Shown: positions 12,723 through 24,664 of the stretch, piece after piece
How positions within the stretch are numbered: the first letter of the stretch is position 1
Layout of the letters: each line of letters starts with the position of its first letter
Source: Wurfbainia villosa
Lineage: Eukaryota; Streptophyta; Magnoliopsida; Zingiberales; Zingiberaceae
DNA: 64,000 nt
Direction: 5' to 3'
Assembly: GCA_025175895.1 (NCBI GenBank)
Contig: CM045996.1
Location: 112,643,179 to 112,707,178, forward strand
Translations under genes and position numbers: made by a program
Notes under the pieces: generated by a model
The model's database searches: none
What the model was told of the DNA's origin: nothing
Seen by the model: only the letters and a program-made list of their open reading frames with translations

Positions 12723-13640
12723 TCGTACTCCCACTTGACCTACAACCAATCGCCTTGGTATCAAATACCATAGGCTCTATATGTCTCTTGAATTTTTCTT
12801 GGGGAAGAGACTTTGTCAAGGGATCTACTAGATTCCTATCGGTGGAAATTTTATCTATTTGTACATCTCTTCTACGTATATTCTCTTTGATCAAACGATA
12901 GTGACGAAGTATATGCTTGGATCGTTGATGAGACCAAGTTCATTGATAAACTTCTTGATCCAAAATGATTTCAGAAGCCACAATGTACTCTGCCTTTGTT
13001 GTAGAATCAACAACGGTGTCTTGTTTGAAACTTTTTCAACTCACTGCACCTCCATTCAAGGTGAATATATATTCAAATTGGGATTTGGAATCATCCTTAT
13101 CTATCTGCAAGCTGGCATCAGTATACATGCATATCACCATATCATCTCCTCCATATACCAAGAACAAATCCTTAGTTCTTCGTATGTACTTAAGGATTGT
13201 CTTGACAACCACTCAATGATTCATACCACGATCCGACTGATATCTACTTGTAATACTTAAAGCATATGATACATCGGACCCAGTACATAACATAGCATAC
13301 ATGATCGATCATATAGCTGATGCATATGAGATCTGACTCATGTGAATCCTCTCGTCTTCAGTGCGCGTGCATATAGACTTTAAAAGGTGGATCCCATGTC
13401 TCACGGGAATGAAACTTTCTTGGATTCATCCATGCTAAGCTATTTTAGCACTCTATCTATATGTAGACTGTGAAAGACCATGCAAATCGACTCGATCTAT
13501 TTCTATAGATCTTGATCCCCAAGATTTAGCTTTCTTCTCCCATGTCTTTCATGGAGAATATTTTGGACAACCAAACTTTGACTAACTGTAAAATAGGGAC
13601 ATCATTTCCTATGAGCAATATGTCTTGACATACTATTGGG
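12723..13640 (-). pseudogene. C1 copia pol remnant: RT end, RNase H, polypurine tract
   Basis: The minus strand matches the 3' third of the C3 polyprotein: the reverse-transcriptase region just after YVDD (about 13640-13550), the linker and the RNase H domain (about 13200-12800), then the purine-rich AAGTGGGAGTACGA tract beside the LTR. Many stops and frameshifts are present. Everything upstream of the YVDD region is missing, because another LTR abuts at about 13640. Confidence 0.65.
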
Positions 13641-14868
13641 TATCCTGACATGGATGCGTGCTCGAATAAGTTTAATCAAATGTGCGTAACAGAAAGAAAA
13701 CATAATAAATTTCTAATTTATTACATCATATGCACCACACACATGTAGGATACTACAGTGCAAGACATATTCATAAAATAAAATTTTAACTTCTATAAAA
13801 AATTATACCTGATGGATGATACAGAGCGAAAAAGACATCAGTCAAAACGACGTTGTTAAATGTCGTATCTATTTGTATCCATGCCAAGTTCTCATCGGAA
13901 TGACTTCTCAAAGTCATGAGTTGTGTCTCTACTTCGGTACTAGCCGAAGGGAGGTGACAACTCGATCCGATTGAGAGATCAAGAGCTTGATTTGTGTCCG
14001 GCAACCGAAGCAACCCGACGACACAAACCGAACAAAAATCTACCTTCACAAGGCTACTTTCCGACAGAAAAACTATGCTATATGGGACTGTTGGACGGCG
14101 GCAACAGGTGTTGTCGATAGGGTACGCACCATAGGAGGAAGTGTCAGAGTCAGGGGGGGGGGTCAGAGGTAGCTACTGACAGCAAAAAGGAGAAACAACA
14201 ACAGCCTTTTGGTCGGCTGAAAAATCTGGGCAGATTTTTCTAGTTTTGGGCGACAAGAGGAGAAGAGGAGAGGAAGGGATTACTTCTAATTCCCTAAGTA
14301 TCCCATCCAATATATATATCTCTTATCGAGTTAGAGGAGCAAGTTCCAAATCCGCATCCATTAACTCGAAGCCCATACCAATAGTCTTAATTTTGGTTCA
14401 TAACTAAACTGCTTTTAATTTAAACCAAACCAATTTGGTTTAGAATTAAATCAAAACGGATTCAACCCATCTTCATAAGACATGGTCCATCCACATTTCC
14501 ATTCCGACAAAATACTTTCCATATTTTCCTTTCGTTTGGTCCAACTAGACTTAGTCTCTTTCAATATGAGAATCTAATTCTCAAACTCGTTTTAAGTCCT
14601 TCAAAAAATTCGTAGTGTGTGTGACCTTATAGGCTCTTGATTTATATTGGTCGTCCATAATTAACCATTAATTATGGAATGATCATGAGTGACACATAGT
14701 AGTACATCATGATCCACAATTAATCAAAAAATCAATGGTTGATTCCAGAATTGCTTTTGAACCTTTCATCATCTACAGCAAGTCGTGCCTCATTCCTTTC
14801 ACTCGTTTTATATCCGCTTGGTTCAGGACATAGTCTATGTGTTTGTCTCTACTAAGCTCACTACGTCA
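13641..14868 (-). mobile_element. Second Angela-like LTR (C1b), reversed and interrupted
   Basis: Reverse-complement blocks of the C-type LTR recur here: ATTAACCATTAATTATGG and GATCATGAGTGACAC near 14660-14700, and CTTGGTTCAGGACATAGTC near 14816-14835. It differs too much from 10942-12722 to be the partner LTR of C1. It stops abruptly at CTACGTCA (14868) where S1 begins, in the middle of an LTR block. The left edge is approximate. An AT-rich TATATATAT at 14312-14320 could be its TATA box. A G10 run lies near 14152. Confidence 0.55.
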
Positions 14869-16378
14869 TGTAGGACCTTTGGTGATGCGCTAGAGGGGGT
14901 GTGTGTTTGTTCATTCGCTTGGAATTCAATCGCTTTTGTGCTTGTCTACAAAGCTTGTTAACGTAGTAGAATATAAAAATACAATATAAACACAAATATA
15001 AACACACAAGCACAATCAACACAAGGATATAGGTGGTTCAGAACCGAGGTTTCCTACTCCACGGGGTGAGCTCAAGTGAGCTCTAGTGATGCACACACTA
15101 CTAATCAAATCTCTCCTTCTCGGCAACATACCGGAGGTGAAGAAACCTCGTACAATAGTCTTATAACAATAAGAATAAAGATACAAACAATTACACTAAG
15201 CAAATAAATACAAGTAAAGAAAAACACTTTACAAATGTGAGCTTTGAATGCTTGATCTTTGGTTATTTTTGGAAAGCCTTGAAGGTCTGGAATTCAGCAG
15301 CAATTCCCCTTCAAATTCCTCAAGAAACGTTGGCCAAAATCCTACTCTTCTTGCTCCTTATAAAGTTGTTACTCAGGTAGATTTTCGCCTAGCAGTCGAT
15401 TTCCATGATGTACCAGTCGACTACCCTTGTAGTTGTTATCTCACAATAGCTCAATCCACGCTAGAAAAACTCCAATGGATACACTAGAAGTCGACTTCCC
15501 TTACCATCAGTCAACTGCTAGCCTGACAGTTGACTGATCAATTGGCTACTGAAGCTTTCGTGCTCGTGTCCACCATAAACAGTCAATTGCCCTTCATGGC
15601 AGTCGATTGTTGTATAATAGTTGGCTACTAAACCCTAGCAGTCGACTGCTGGACCACAGAATAACAGTCGAGCATCAGTTGACTCCCGCTAGTCGACTGA
15701 TCCAAGTTGACTAGGCTGCCAAGTGTCAAACACTTAGCTAGTCGACTGATCCATAAGCCCAGTCGACTAATACACCTCAAACATGAGGTTTAACTCAAGT
15801 ATGACCCCTTTATACTTGATAGACTACCCTTAGCCTAGACCTAAGCCTTCTAGCCACCTCCATCAACCTCACACCTATCGGATCCCTCCGTATCATCTAT
15901 GACTTATTCATCCATACGCTAGCCTTCAGGTGCTTCCATCGGCTATTGTTATGCTAAGTAGGTCTACTTTGCTAAGGTACATTTAAACTTACGCAGCCAA
16001 GACACACACTTGGACTTTACGCCATCAAACATTGGACTTATGCCATTAAGACTATAACTTGGACTTTACGCCGCCAATATCACACCCTTGGACTTCCCTT
16101 GCCAACTCCATGTTGGACTTTCCAATTTCCAAGACCTATGCTTAGACTTTTCAATTGCCAATTACACAAGACTTGGACTTTCCATGCCAAGTACACAAGA
16201 CTTGGACTTTCCAATTGCTAAGTGTCCCACTTGGACTTCTCCATCATATGGTCAACTTCATGTCAACTATATAGTCAACCCATTATCAAACAATGGTCAA
16301 TCCATTATCAAACATCAAAATACTACTCGAGTTAAACACGAGTCCGGTCAAACGTGACCTGGGTCGATTGCACTAATA
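14869..16378 (-). mobile_element. S1: Sirevirus-like 3' LTR
   Basis: The segment begins TGTAGGACC and ends ACTAATA (CA to TA change), followed by the purine tract of the minus strand. It is collinear with the S2, S3 and S6 LTRs: the TCCTACTCCACGG block near 15049, a CTTATAAAG TATA-like word at 15357, scattered AGTCGACTG words at 15480-15780, and CCAAG...CTTGG hairpin units at 15990-16255. It is inserted in the C1b LTR, leaving CGTCA on its left. Confidence 0.8.
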
Positions 16379-17573
16379 ATCTCCTCCTTTTTGATATTTG
16401 ACAATACCTTTAAATTAGGCTAACAACAACCTAAACCTAAACACTTCCAATGCCAAAGCATAGTGAAGGTTTACCTAACTTAAACCTCACTTCTCCCCCT
16501 TTTGCATACATCAAAAAGACTCTCCAAGGGTATCAATGTCCCATATACCAATGAGATCTTACAATCTCCCCATTGGTCCAAAAATATCTAAGATGTCTTC
16601 ACTCTTCCTAGTGATAAATCACATATAACTAAATCAGAGGCAATCCTCATTCTACAATTCTCCCCCTTTGAGGAAAATGACATCCATAATCCCATGATGT
16701 ATAACCTCCCCCTAAAGGCTTGCTCTCCCTTGATCATTGCACTAACAATATCTTTGGAGAGTCTCTAAGCCTAAATGAACACTAAGTCATCAAAATTAAA
16801 GGCAAAAGTTCAAACTTGAACTTTCACACATCTTAAAAGTTTGATTCTTACCCTAAACAACTCTCCTAATCCATTTCTAATGGATTTTCACCCTTCCAAT
16901 GCTTTTCAAAGTATATCCTAGGGTTAGGAGTAGTTAGGGTATATAGGGATAGCAGAAAATAGGCTAAACAAACCTTGTTTACTTGAAATCAGCTCAGTAA
17001 TCGACTTGATCAGCAAGCATTTGGTTGCTAGCATCATCAATCGACTACTATACTGAAACAATCGACTGCTCTCTGATTTTCAGAATGAGTTTTGGAAATG
17101 TATAAGTAAAAATATGTATACGAAAAAATCTTAAAAGTTCATACGTACGTTACTAACATGAAATAAAATGGGTGAAAAATAATTTTAAAATAAAATATCC
17201 ATTAAAATGAGAAATTGATACAAAGTTCAAAACCATTGAAACTTTCAATGTTTTTGACATACTTTGTATCAACTTCTTCAATGGTGATTGCTATCAAAAG
17301 ATAAACTTCACCAAAGTTTTCTAAAATAATATTAAAATGTTTTTGAAAATCTATTTTGAACCATGGACTACGGGCTAGATGTACATGACTTGTACATTAG
17401 CTTTCCTCATGATTCATCATTATAATTTAATGAGTTCTAAACTCAATATGATGTACTCAACAAGCACATGAGTTTAACTCATTTCTTAATATCTCACACG
17501 TGTCTAGGGTGTATCAATATACACACATGTCAATTTATTGTGAGATATGGATTTTAGTTCTTAGGGTTTCATG
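16379..17573 (-). mobile_element. S1 internal non-coding region
   Basis: It starts with the minus-strand polypurine tract (AAAAAGGAGGAGAT) and follows S3 22780-24060 block by block (for example CCATCAAAATTAAGG and the CTTCACCAAGGTTTT-like block). No ORF is present. In the gag-bearing copies this is the long 3' untranslated part of the element. Confidence 0.65.
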
Positions 17574-19134
17574 CATTTTCTAGGCAAATCTATTTGATTC
17601 CCTTATACTTAGGACTTCAAATCATGTCATTTGCTTTAAATCAATTTGATTAACCACAAATGCATGAAAAATGATTATGACATATAAGATAGCATAAATA
17701 AACATGTTCCAATAATCATGATGTTATGACATAAAGATATAATCTAAATACAAGCATGACATTGAAATCAAACCTACACATTATCATGACATTTAAAATA
17801 ATTAAATGAGATATGATGTCATGACATGACATAATAGGAATACATAAACATACACATTGACACACACATCAACCCAGCAAAGACACACAATTTGTAAAAT
17901 AAAATATTTCATTTATCTAAAAGTCTTTCCTACAAGTAAAAATAGATGTCCAGATACTCAGCTTCACTATGAAAATAAAAGAAAATACATAGATGTCATC
18001 CTAACTACCATCCACTAGAATCATCAGCCGAAGGTGGTGGAGGAGGTGGAGGCTATTGACTCAGCGTCTAACTCTGCATCATCTCGAACATCTCGAGATG
18101 ACAATGCTCCATCCGACCCAGCTGTTGAGCCATAGAAGACATCTGATAGGCCATGGAAGGCTGCTCTATGTTGAGCTCCTCAAATCGGGTGTCAATCTCC
18201 TCATGGTAGTCCTCGAGTCTAGCCACCAGTAGTGCAACACGAGCAGAGAGACCTTCTACTGGTACATCTAGAAACTCGGGGACATCCTCTGCCACAGCTT
18301 CCTCTCCATGCTCCCCAGCTAGCTGAGGCTGATCTGACCACTGCATCCTCCCGGGGGCCTTATTTTCTAGGCAACTCTATTTGATTCCCTTATACTTGGG
18401 ACTTTAAATCATATCATTTGCCTTAAATCAATTTGATTAACCACAAATGCATGAAAAATGATTATGGCATATAAGATAGCATAAATAAACATGTGACAAT
18501 GATCATGATGTCATGACATAAAGATATAATCTAAATACAAGCATGACATTAAAATCAAACCAACACATTATCATGACATTTAAAATAATTAAATGAGATA
18601 TGATGTCATGACATGACATTATAGGAATACATAAATATACACATCAACCAAGCAAAGACACACAATTTACAAAATAAAATATTTCATTTATCTTAAAGTC
18701 ATTCCTACATGCAAAAATAGATGTTCAGACACTCAGCCTCACTACGAAAATAAAAGAAAATACATAGATGTCATCCTAACATCCATCCACTAGAATCATC
18801 GACCGGAGGGCATGGAGGAGGTGGAGGCTGCTGACTCAGCGTCTAACTCTGCATCATCTCAAACATCTCGAGATGATGTTGTTCCATTCGACCCAGTTGT
18901 TGAGCCATGGAAGACATCTGATAGGTCATGGAGGACTGCTCTATGCTGAGCTCCTCAAAGCGGGTGTCAATCTCCTCATGGTAGTCCTTGAGTCTAGCCT
19001 CCAGTCATGCAACACGAGTAGAGAGACCCTCTGCTGGTACAACTAGAAACTCAGGGGCATCCTCTGTCGTAGCTTCCTCTCCATGCTCCCCTACTGGCTG
19101 AGGCTGATCTGGCCACTCTATCCTCTCAGGGCCT
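17574..19134. repeat. Tandem duplication of ~0.78 kb
   Basis: Units 17574-18360 and 18361-19134 align along their whole length, from TTTTCTAGGCAA to the word GGGGCCT or AGGGCCT, with scattered substitutions and a 13-bp indel. The shared ATTTTCTAGGCAA at the left edge could be the breakpoint homology. Each unit holds S-type 3' sequence followed by the C-terminal part of the ORF described next. Confidence 0.85.
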
Positions 19135-21071
19135 GTTCGCATGCTGACCAGTGCAAAATGTCTCATGGTGATGCGATCATAGGAGTCAGATAACGATCTC
19201 AAGGTACTCCTGGAGACATTTATGTCCCTTGATGCTAACCATACAATGATGATATGACCAAAAAGCATATGAATCTTCCCTTGGATAGGGGATACAAAAT
19301 GGACAATGAAATGGAAAATATTCAATGCAAGATTGATATTTAATAGATTGCGCATTGCATACATCAAAAATAGGTGGGGAGGATGAATCTTGGTCTAACC
19401 CCGAGTCACAATAGGTAATAGACATCTAACAATGACTTTATAAAGCACATTGTCAGTGTAGGAATGTCGGTGAGCACTGGAGGGGGGGGTGAATGGCGCT
19501 TTCGTTGCTCGATAGAATTCGTTCATGCTTTATCGTCTACAACACTTATTATAGGCAGCGGAAATAAAGATAATAAAGCAATAACAAAAACACAAGCACA
19601 CAATTACACAATCGATATAACGTGGTTCGGAACCTTAGGATTCCTACTCCACGGATTGAGCTCGAATGAGCTCTAGTGATGCATACACCACCACTAATCA
19701 ATAACACTACTTCTTGGTGACACACCGGAGGTGGAGAAACCTCTTATAAGCGATTACAAAAGTAATACAAGATACAACAAGCAAATACAAAGTAAATACA
19801 ACAAATGATATAAAGAAAACTTTACAAATGATTGCTTTGAATGCTTGCTTTTGGTTGCTTGAGAAGAACCTTGAATGTTTGGATTACAGCAGTAAATCCC
19901 CTTCAAATTGCCTTAAAAAACCATACCAAAATCCCTCTCCTCGAGCTCCTTTTAAAGCTTCAACTCAGGCAAGATTCCGCCTAGCAATCGACTGCTTGCA
20001 ACCATCAGTCAACTGCTCTTGTAGTCGTTGTGAGACAATGACTCGATCCACGTTGGATAAGTTTCAATGGATAGACCATCCGTCAAATGATCATACCCAT
20101 TAGTCGACTGATCATGTCTCCACTCGACTACCAAACCCTAGCAGTCGACTCGGAGATATTCTGTGTCTGTGTCCTCAACCATCAGTCGACTGACCTCCAT
20201 GTCAGTCGACTGATCATGACATCAGTCGACTGTCTAATGCTGGAAGTCGACTGCCAAGGCCATGTGGCCACAGTTGAACACTAGTCGACTCTCGTCCAGT
20301 CGACTGCTCAAAATCAACTCTGCTGCCAAGTGTCAAAACACTTGACCAGTCGACTGGTCCATAACCCTAGTTGACTGACAAACCTCAAACATGAGGTTTA
20401 ACCCCAAGTATGATGCCCTCATACTTGCTAGACCACTCTTAGCCTAAGACCTAAGCCTTCTAACTACCTCCATCAGCCTCATTCCTATCGAATCCCTCCA
20501 AGTCATCCATGACTTGTTCATCTATACGCTAGCCTTCAGGTGCTTCTATCGACTATTGTCATGCTAATGTGGTCTATACCGCCAAGACACATTTGGGCTT
20601 ACGCTGCCAAGATACACGCTTGGACTTTACGTTGTCAAACCATTAGATTTATGCTGCCAATACTCCACCCTTGGACTTTACGCTGTCAATATCAACCCAT
20701 GGACTTCCCGATTGCCAAGTACCCATGACTTGGACTTTCCTTGCCAACCCATATTAGACTTTCCAATTGCCAAGACTCAAGCTTGGACTTTCCTTTGACA
20801 AGTGTCCCACTTGGACTTCTCCATCATTTGGTCAACTCCATGTCAACCATATAGTCAACCCATTATCAAACAATGGTCAATTCATTATCAAACATCAATG
20901 TCAAACATCAAAATACTAACATCAAACCACTACTCGAGTCAAACTCGAGTCTGTACAATCGTGACCTGGGCCGATTACACCAACAGTCAAGAGCAGATAG
21001 AGCATTGATTGAAAAGAGATTTTAACCCAAAGGATGTGGTTGATGAAAGAAGAACTCATGCATGGACTCTA
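18068..21071 (-). pseudogene. Broken ORF resembling the putative plant transposon protein domain
   Basis: Coding sense is on the minus strand, in two blocks split by the S2 solo LTR: 20991-21071, then 19456-19005, with the C-terminal part repeated at 18346-18068 by the tandem duplication. It reads as an alpha/beta-rich domain with a LFMYAMRNLLNINLALNIF-like segment and a PYGH-like motif changed to MLFGH. An acidic proline-poor linker (GEHGEEAV) and a heptad-like Met/Gln-rich end (MAYQMSSMAQQLGRMEH) follow. This layout recalls ORFs annotated in plants as putative plant transposon protein domain. Function is unknown. Stops occur in the first block and after the linker. It sits where the gag gene lies in S3, so S1 is a chimera. 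Confidence 0.45.
19457..20985 (-). mobile_element. S2: solo LTR of the S family
   Basis: A 1529-bp LTR with TGTAGG...CCAACA ends has no primer site or internal region on either side. GTCAG (19452-19456) on the left and GTCAA (20986-20990) on the right look like a 5-bp target duplication with one change. Removing the LTR rejoins the interrupted ORF on the minus strand. It has the S-family blocks: GATATAACGTGGTTCGG near 19615, about a dozen AGTCGACTG words at 19985-20380, and CCAAG...CTTGG units at 20580-20815. Confidence 0.85.
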
Positions 21072-22779
21072 TGTTGGAGATTTGACGCCGCTAGAGGGGG
21101 GGTGAATAGCGTTGAATTCGTACGTAGATGGAAATCGTTCACGTTGCTTGTCTACAATCTTGTTAGTACGCAGCGGAATAAACAATAACAAATACAAACA
21201 CAAGATACAATCACAACACGCACAATATAACGTGGTTCGGAACCGAACGGTTCATACTCCACGGATCGAGCTCTAAAGAGCCCTAGTGATGCACACGCAC
21301 TCACTAATCACAAATACTCCTTCTCGACACAAGTCGAAGGTGGAGAAACCTCTTACAATAAGATTATAACAATAATCTAAATACAACAAGCAAATATAAG
21401 AAGAAATACAACAAGAGAAGTAAAGAACACTTTACAAAAACTCTTTAGAAGCTTGCTTGTTAATTGCCTTGGACTAATACTTGAAAGCCCTGATTTGCAG
21501 CAGCAAATCGCTTCTAAACGTCCAAGAAAATCGGTTGCAAAAACCCTCCCGTCGAGCTCCTTTTATCCTTGCGCGCGACCTGAATTTCCGCCTATTAGTC
21601 GACTTCCATAAGTCACCAGTCGACTGATGCCACTGTTGTCGTGAGACAACGGCTCGATCAACGCTGAAAAAACTCCAACGAATCTCTTGCGATCGCCAAC
21701 ATTGGCGATGATCACCGCGTAGCGTCGACCGCCCACGGCCTACGGAGCATTCTGCGGCTTGGTGAACTAGCACGATCGCCGATTTGGCAATGATCGCTAA
21801 CTACATCGGTCGATCGCTCCATGAGCCGACCGCCAGAGCAGCCTCGGCTCTTAAAAGCGGCAATAACTCAAGTCGACTCACGGCAGTCGAACCGGCCATA
21901 ATGCCAGTCGACTGCCAACCTCAAAGATGAGGTTTTAACCCAAGTATAGTGCCCCCATACTTGCTAGACCACCCTTAGCCTAGACCTAAGCCTTCTAGCC
22001 ACCTCCATCAGCCTCACGCCTCTCGGATCCCTTCAAGTCATCCATGACTTGTTCATCCATCGCGCTAGCCTCCAGGTGCTTCCCTCGGTTATGTCATGCT
22101 AACGGTGTCTACACCGCCAAGGCACATTGGACTTACGCCGCCAAGACTCCGCTTGGACTTTACGCTGCCAAAATCAATCCCCTTGGACTTCCAAATGCCA
22201 AGACTCAAGCTTGGACTTTCCCTTGCCAACCCATGTTGGACTTTCCATGCCAAGACTCATGCTTGGACTTTCCATTTGCCAAGACCCATGCTTGGACTTC
22301 TCATTTGCCAAGACCCATGCTTGAACTTCTCATGCCAAGTACTCAAGACTTGGACTTTCCCAAATGCCAAGTACCCATGACTTGGACTTTCCATGCGCCA
22401 AGTGTCCCACTTGGACTTTTCATGCCAAGTACTCAAGACTTGGACTTTCCAAATGCCAAGTGTCCCACTTGGACTTTCCATGCCAAGTACCCATGACTTG
22501 GACTTTACCTTGCCAAGACCCATGCTTGGACTTTCCCATAATCACATGGTCAACCCACCAACATCAATGTCTTCCTCGAGTCAAACTCGAGTCCCACAAC
22601 ATATGACCGGGTCGATTGCTCCAACAATCTCCCCAACATATTAACCGACATTAATGTCAAACATCAATGCCAAACCACTTTGTCAAATCCCTTTGTCAAA
22701 TCCCTTTGTCAAACATCAAAACATCACTCGAGTCAAACTCGAGTCTGGTCAATCGTGACCTGGGCCGATTGCACCAACA
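21072..22779 (-). mobile_element. S3: 3' LTR of gag-only Sirevirus-like element
   Basis: The 1708-bp LTR begins TGTTGGAGATTTGACG and ends GCACCAACA. On the minus strand it is preceded by the polypurine tract at 22780-22794. Its middle copy is at 26513-27373 plus 36569-37409. CTCTA (21067-21071) flanks it on the left; the matching right flank is not recoverable because the far end of the array is rearranged. Compared with S1, S2 and S6, the AGTCGACTG words are partly replaced by GATCGC-type words, and the hairpin array is the longest in the window. Confidence 0.85.
22141..22541. repeat. Array of ~14 hairpin units in the S3 U3 region
   Basis: The unit is a short inverted repeat (CCAAG...CTTGG) plus the linker GACTTTCCATG, about 28 bp. 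Variants keep pairing: CCAAC-CCAT-GTTGG, CCAAGT-GTCCC-ACTTGG and CCAAGT-ACCCATG-ACTTGG. Sister arrays lie at 16000-16250, 20590-20815, 36805-37180 and 51120-51475. The long + strand open frames here are only products of the repeat. Confidence 0.9.
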
Positions 22780-22794
22780 ATCTCCCCCTTTTTG
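22780..22794 (-). promoter_or_regulatory. Polypurine tract of S3
   Basis: The minus strand reads AAAAAGGGGGAGAT directly before the LTR start TGTTGGTGC. This is the position and composition of the plus-strand primer of LTR retrotransposons. More copies of CTCCCCCTT are scattered at 22890-23220, as in Sireviruses, which are known for multiple polypurine tracts. Confidence 0.8.
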
Positions 22795-24664
22795 ATGTTT
22801 GACAAAAACCAAACAAATCATCTGAGTTAGACCACTAACTCAAATCCCTTACCAATTATCCCAAATTGGTAAACACTCTCCAAATGTTCTCCCCCAAACA
22901 TTCTCCCCCTTTTTGACTAACATCAAAAAGGTTTTCTCTCCAAGGAGGTCAATGTCTCATATCCCAATGAGATCTTACAATCTCCCCCTTGATCCAAAAA
23001 TAAATACCTAGGATGCCTACCATCTTCCTAGTGATAATTCACATATCACTCAAGAGAGACAATCCTATACTCTCTCACAATTTCCAAATTGGGTATCAAA
23101 AACCCATTAATTTTCCCAATTGATGATACTCTCCCAATAACTTCTCCCCCTTCAAGAAGAGAAACACATCCATCATCCCAAGATGGATAACTCCCCCTAA
23201 AGGCTTGCTCCCCCTTGACCATTGCACCAACAATGTCCTTGGGAAGCCCCTAAGCCAAAAGGAACTCTAAACCATCAAAATTAAGGTTCTAAGTTCAACA
23301 TAAGACTTTCACTCACCCTAAATTTGATACTTTGACCTAACACAGCTCCTAATCCATATCCAATAGATTTTCACCCTTTATAATGCTTCCTAAAACATAT
23401 CCTAGGGTTAGGAGTGATTAGAAACCTTTTCCATAGCTGAACACGGGCTAAACAAACCTTGTTAACCCGAAATCAGACTGCGATCGACTCACGCGGTAAT
23501 CGATCACACTCACATCGATCAAGGCGATCGTGATAAAATCTCGATTTTCAACTATCAGAAATGAATTTTGAAAATTTATAAATAATTATACGTAATTCGA
23601 AAAATCATGAAAATTCATACGTATAATACTTATGACACACAGAATGGGTGAAAAATATTTGAAAATTATTTTACCCATAAAATAGTGAGTTTGATACAAA
23701 ACTCAAAACCATTGAAATTTTCAATGTTTTGGCCCTATTTTGTATCAACTCTATCAATGGTGATTGCTATCAAAAGATAGACTTCACCAAGGTTTTTCAA
23801 AAAGATTTTAAAATGTTTTCAAAACCTTATTTTGGATCATATTCCTTGGGCTCTATGTACATGACTTGTACACATGCTCTCCCAATGATCCACAAATGAA
23901 ACAAGATGAGTTTTAGTTCATCTAGATGCAAAAACGATACACCTTGAACTTAACTCATATCCTAGCATCTCACATGTATCTAGAGTGTATAAATACACAT
24001 ACATGTCAATTGGATGTGAGATGTGGGTTTTGTTCTCCCTAAACTAGGGTTTCATGCATTTTTCTAAGGCAACCCTACTTGATTCCCTTATGAATGGGAC
24101 TTCAAGTCATGCCATAGTCCTTAATTCAATTTCAACCAAATTGTCTTAAATGCATGAATGATTATGGCATTAGAAATGTTATAAATAAGCATATGCTCAT
24201 AATCATGATGTCATGGCATAAGATGAAATCTAAAAACACATGACATTTGAAACCTTAATCCTAAACATGAACATGACATATAAAATCATAGAACTAGGCA
24301 TGATGTCATGACATGGCATGTGGCAATCAAAGCATGACATATAAAATGTATAGGTATGGTAATACCAAAATTTTAATATTAATTGCCATTTGATATAGTT
24401 AGATATATTTTGTCATATTATCATTAATCTCCCTAGTGTGCCAAAAACCCAAAATGGCACACTAACCTCTAAACCTAAATTGTGCCAATTTGATCATTTT
24501 ATCAAACTTCACAACTAATATTGACACATCCTAAAAATCTTTTAGGATTATAATTCAACCCTATTTCCAAGGTATCCATAACCTTGAAAATAACCTAAAA
24601 TGTCACCTTTATCATGATTGAGTTAACTACCCATCCACTCAAGGTTGACACATCCTAAACCCAT
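22780..24664 (-). mobile_element. S3 internal 3' non-coding region
   Basis: About 1.9 kb between gag and the 3' LTR hold no coding frame. Protease, integrase, reverse transcriptase and RNase H are all absent. The region is nearly identical to 37410-39292. It contains repeated C-rich tracts in its first 450 bp and alternating ATGTCATGACAT-type words at 24180-24340. Confidence 0.75.

Noticed and set aside
13641..14868. Partner 5' LTR of C1
   Set aside because: Only some blocks match the LTR at 10942-12722; the two are too diverged to be the identical pair made at insertion, so this is a separate element.
22141..22541. CRISPR-like spaced repeats
   Set aside because: The units are degenerate inverted repeats in tandem within a plant LTR; there are no unique spacers of constant length and no cas genes.
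22044..22644. Long overlapping + strand open frames in the S3 LTR (and 36720-37425), with repeated LGLSMPS- and LDFPCQ-like words
   Set aside because: They are produced by the 28-bp hairpin repeat in all frames on both strands. They lie inside an LTR antisense to the element and have no family features.
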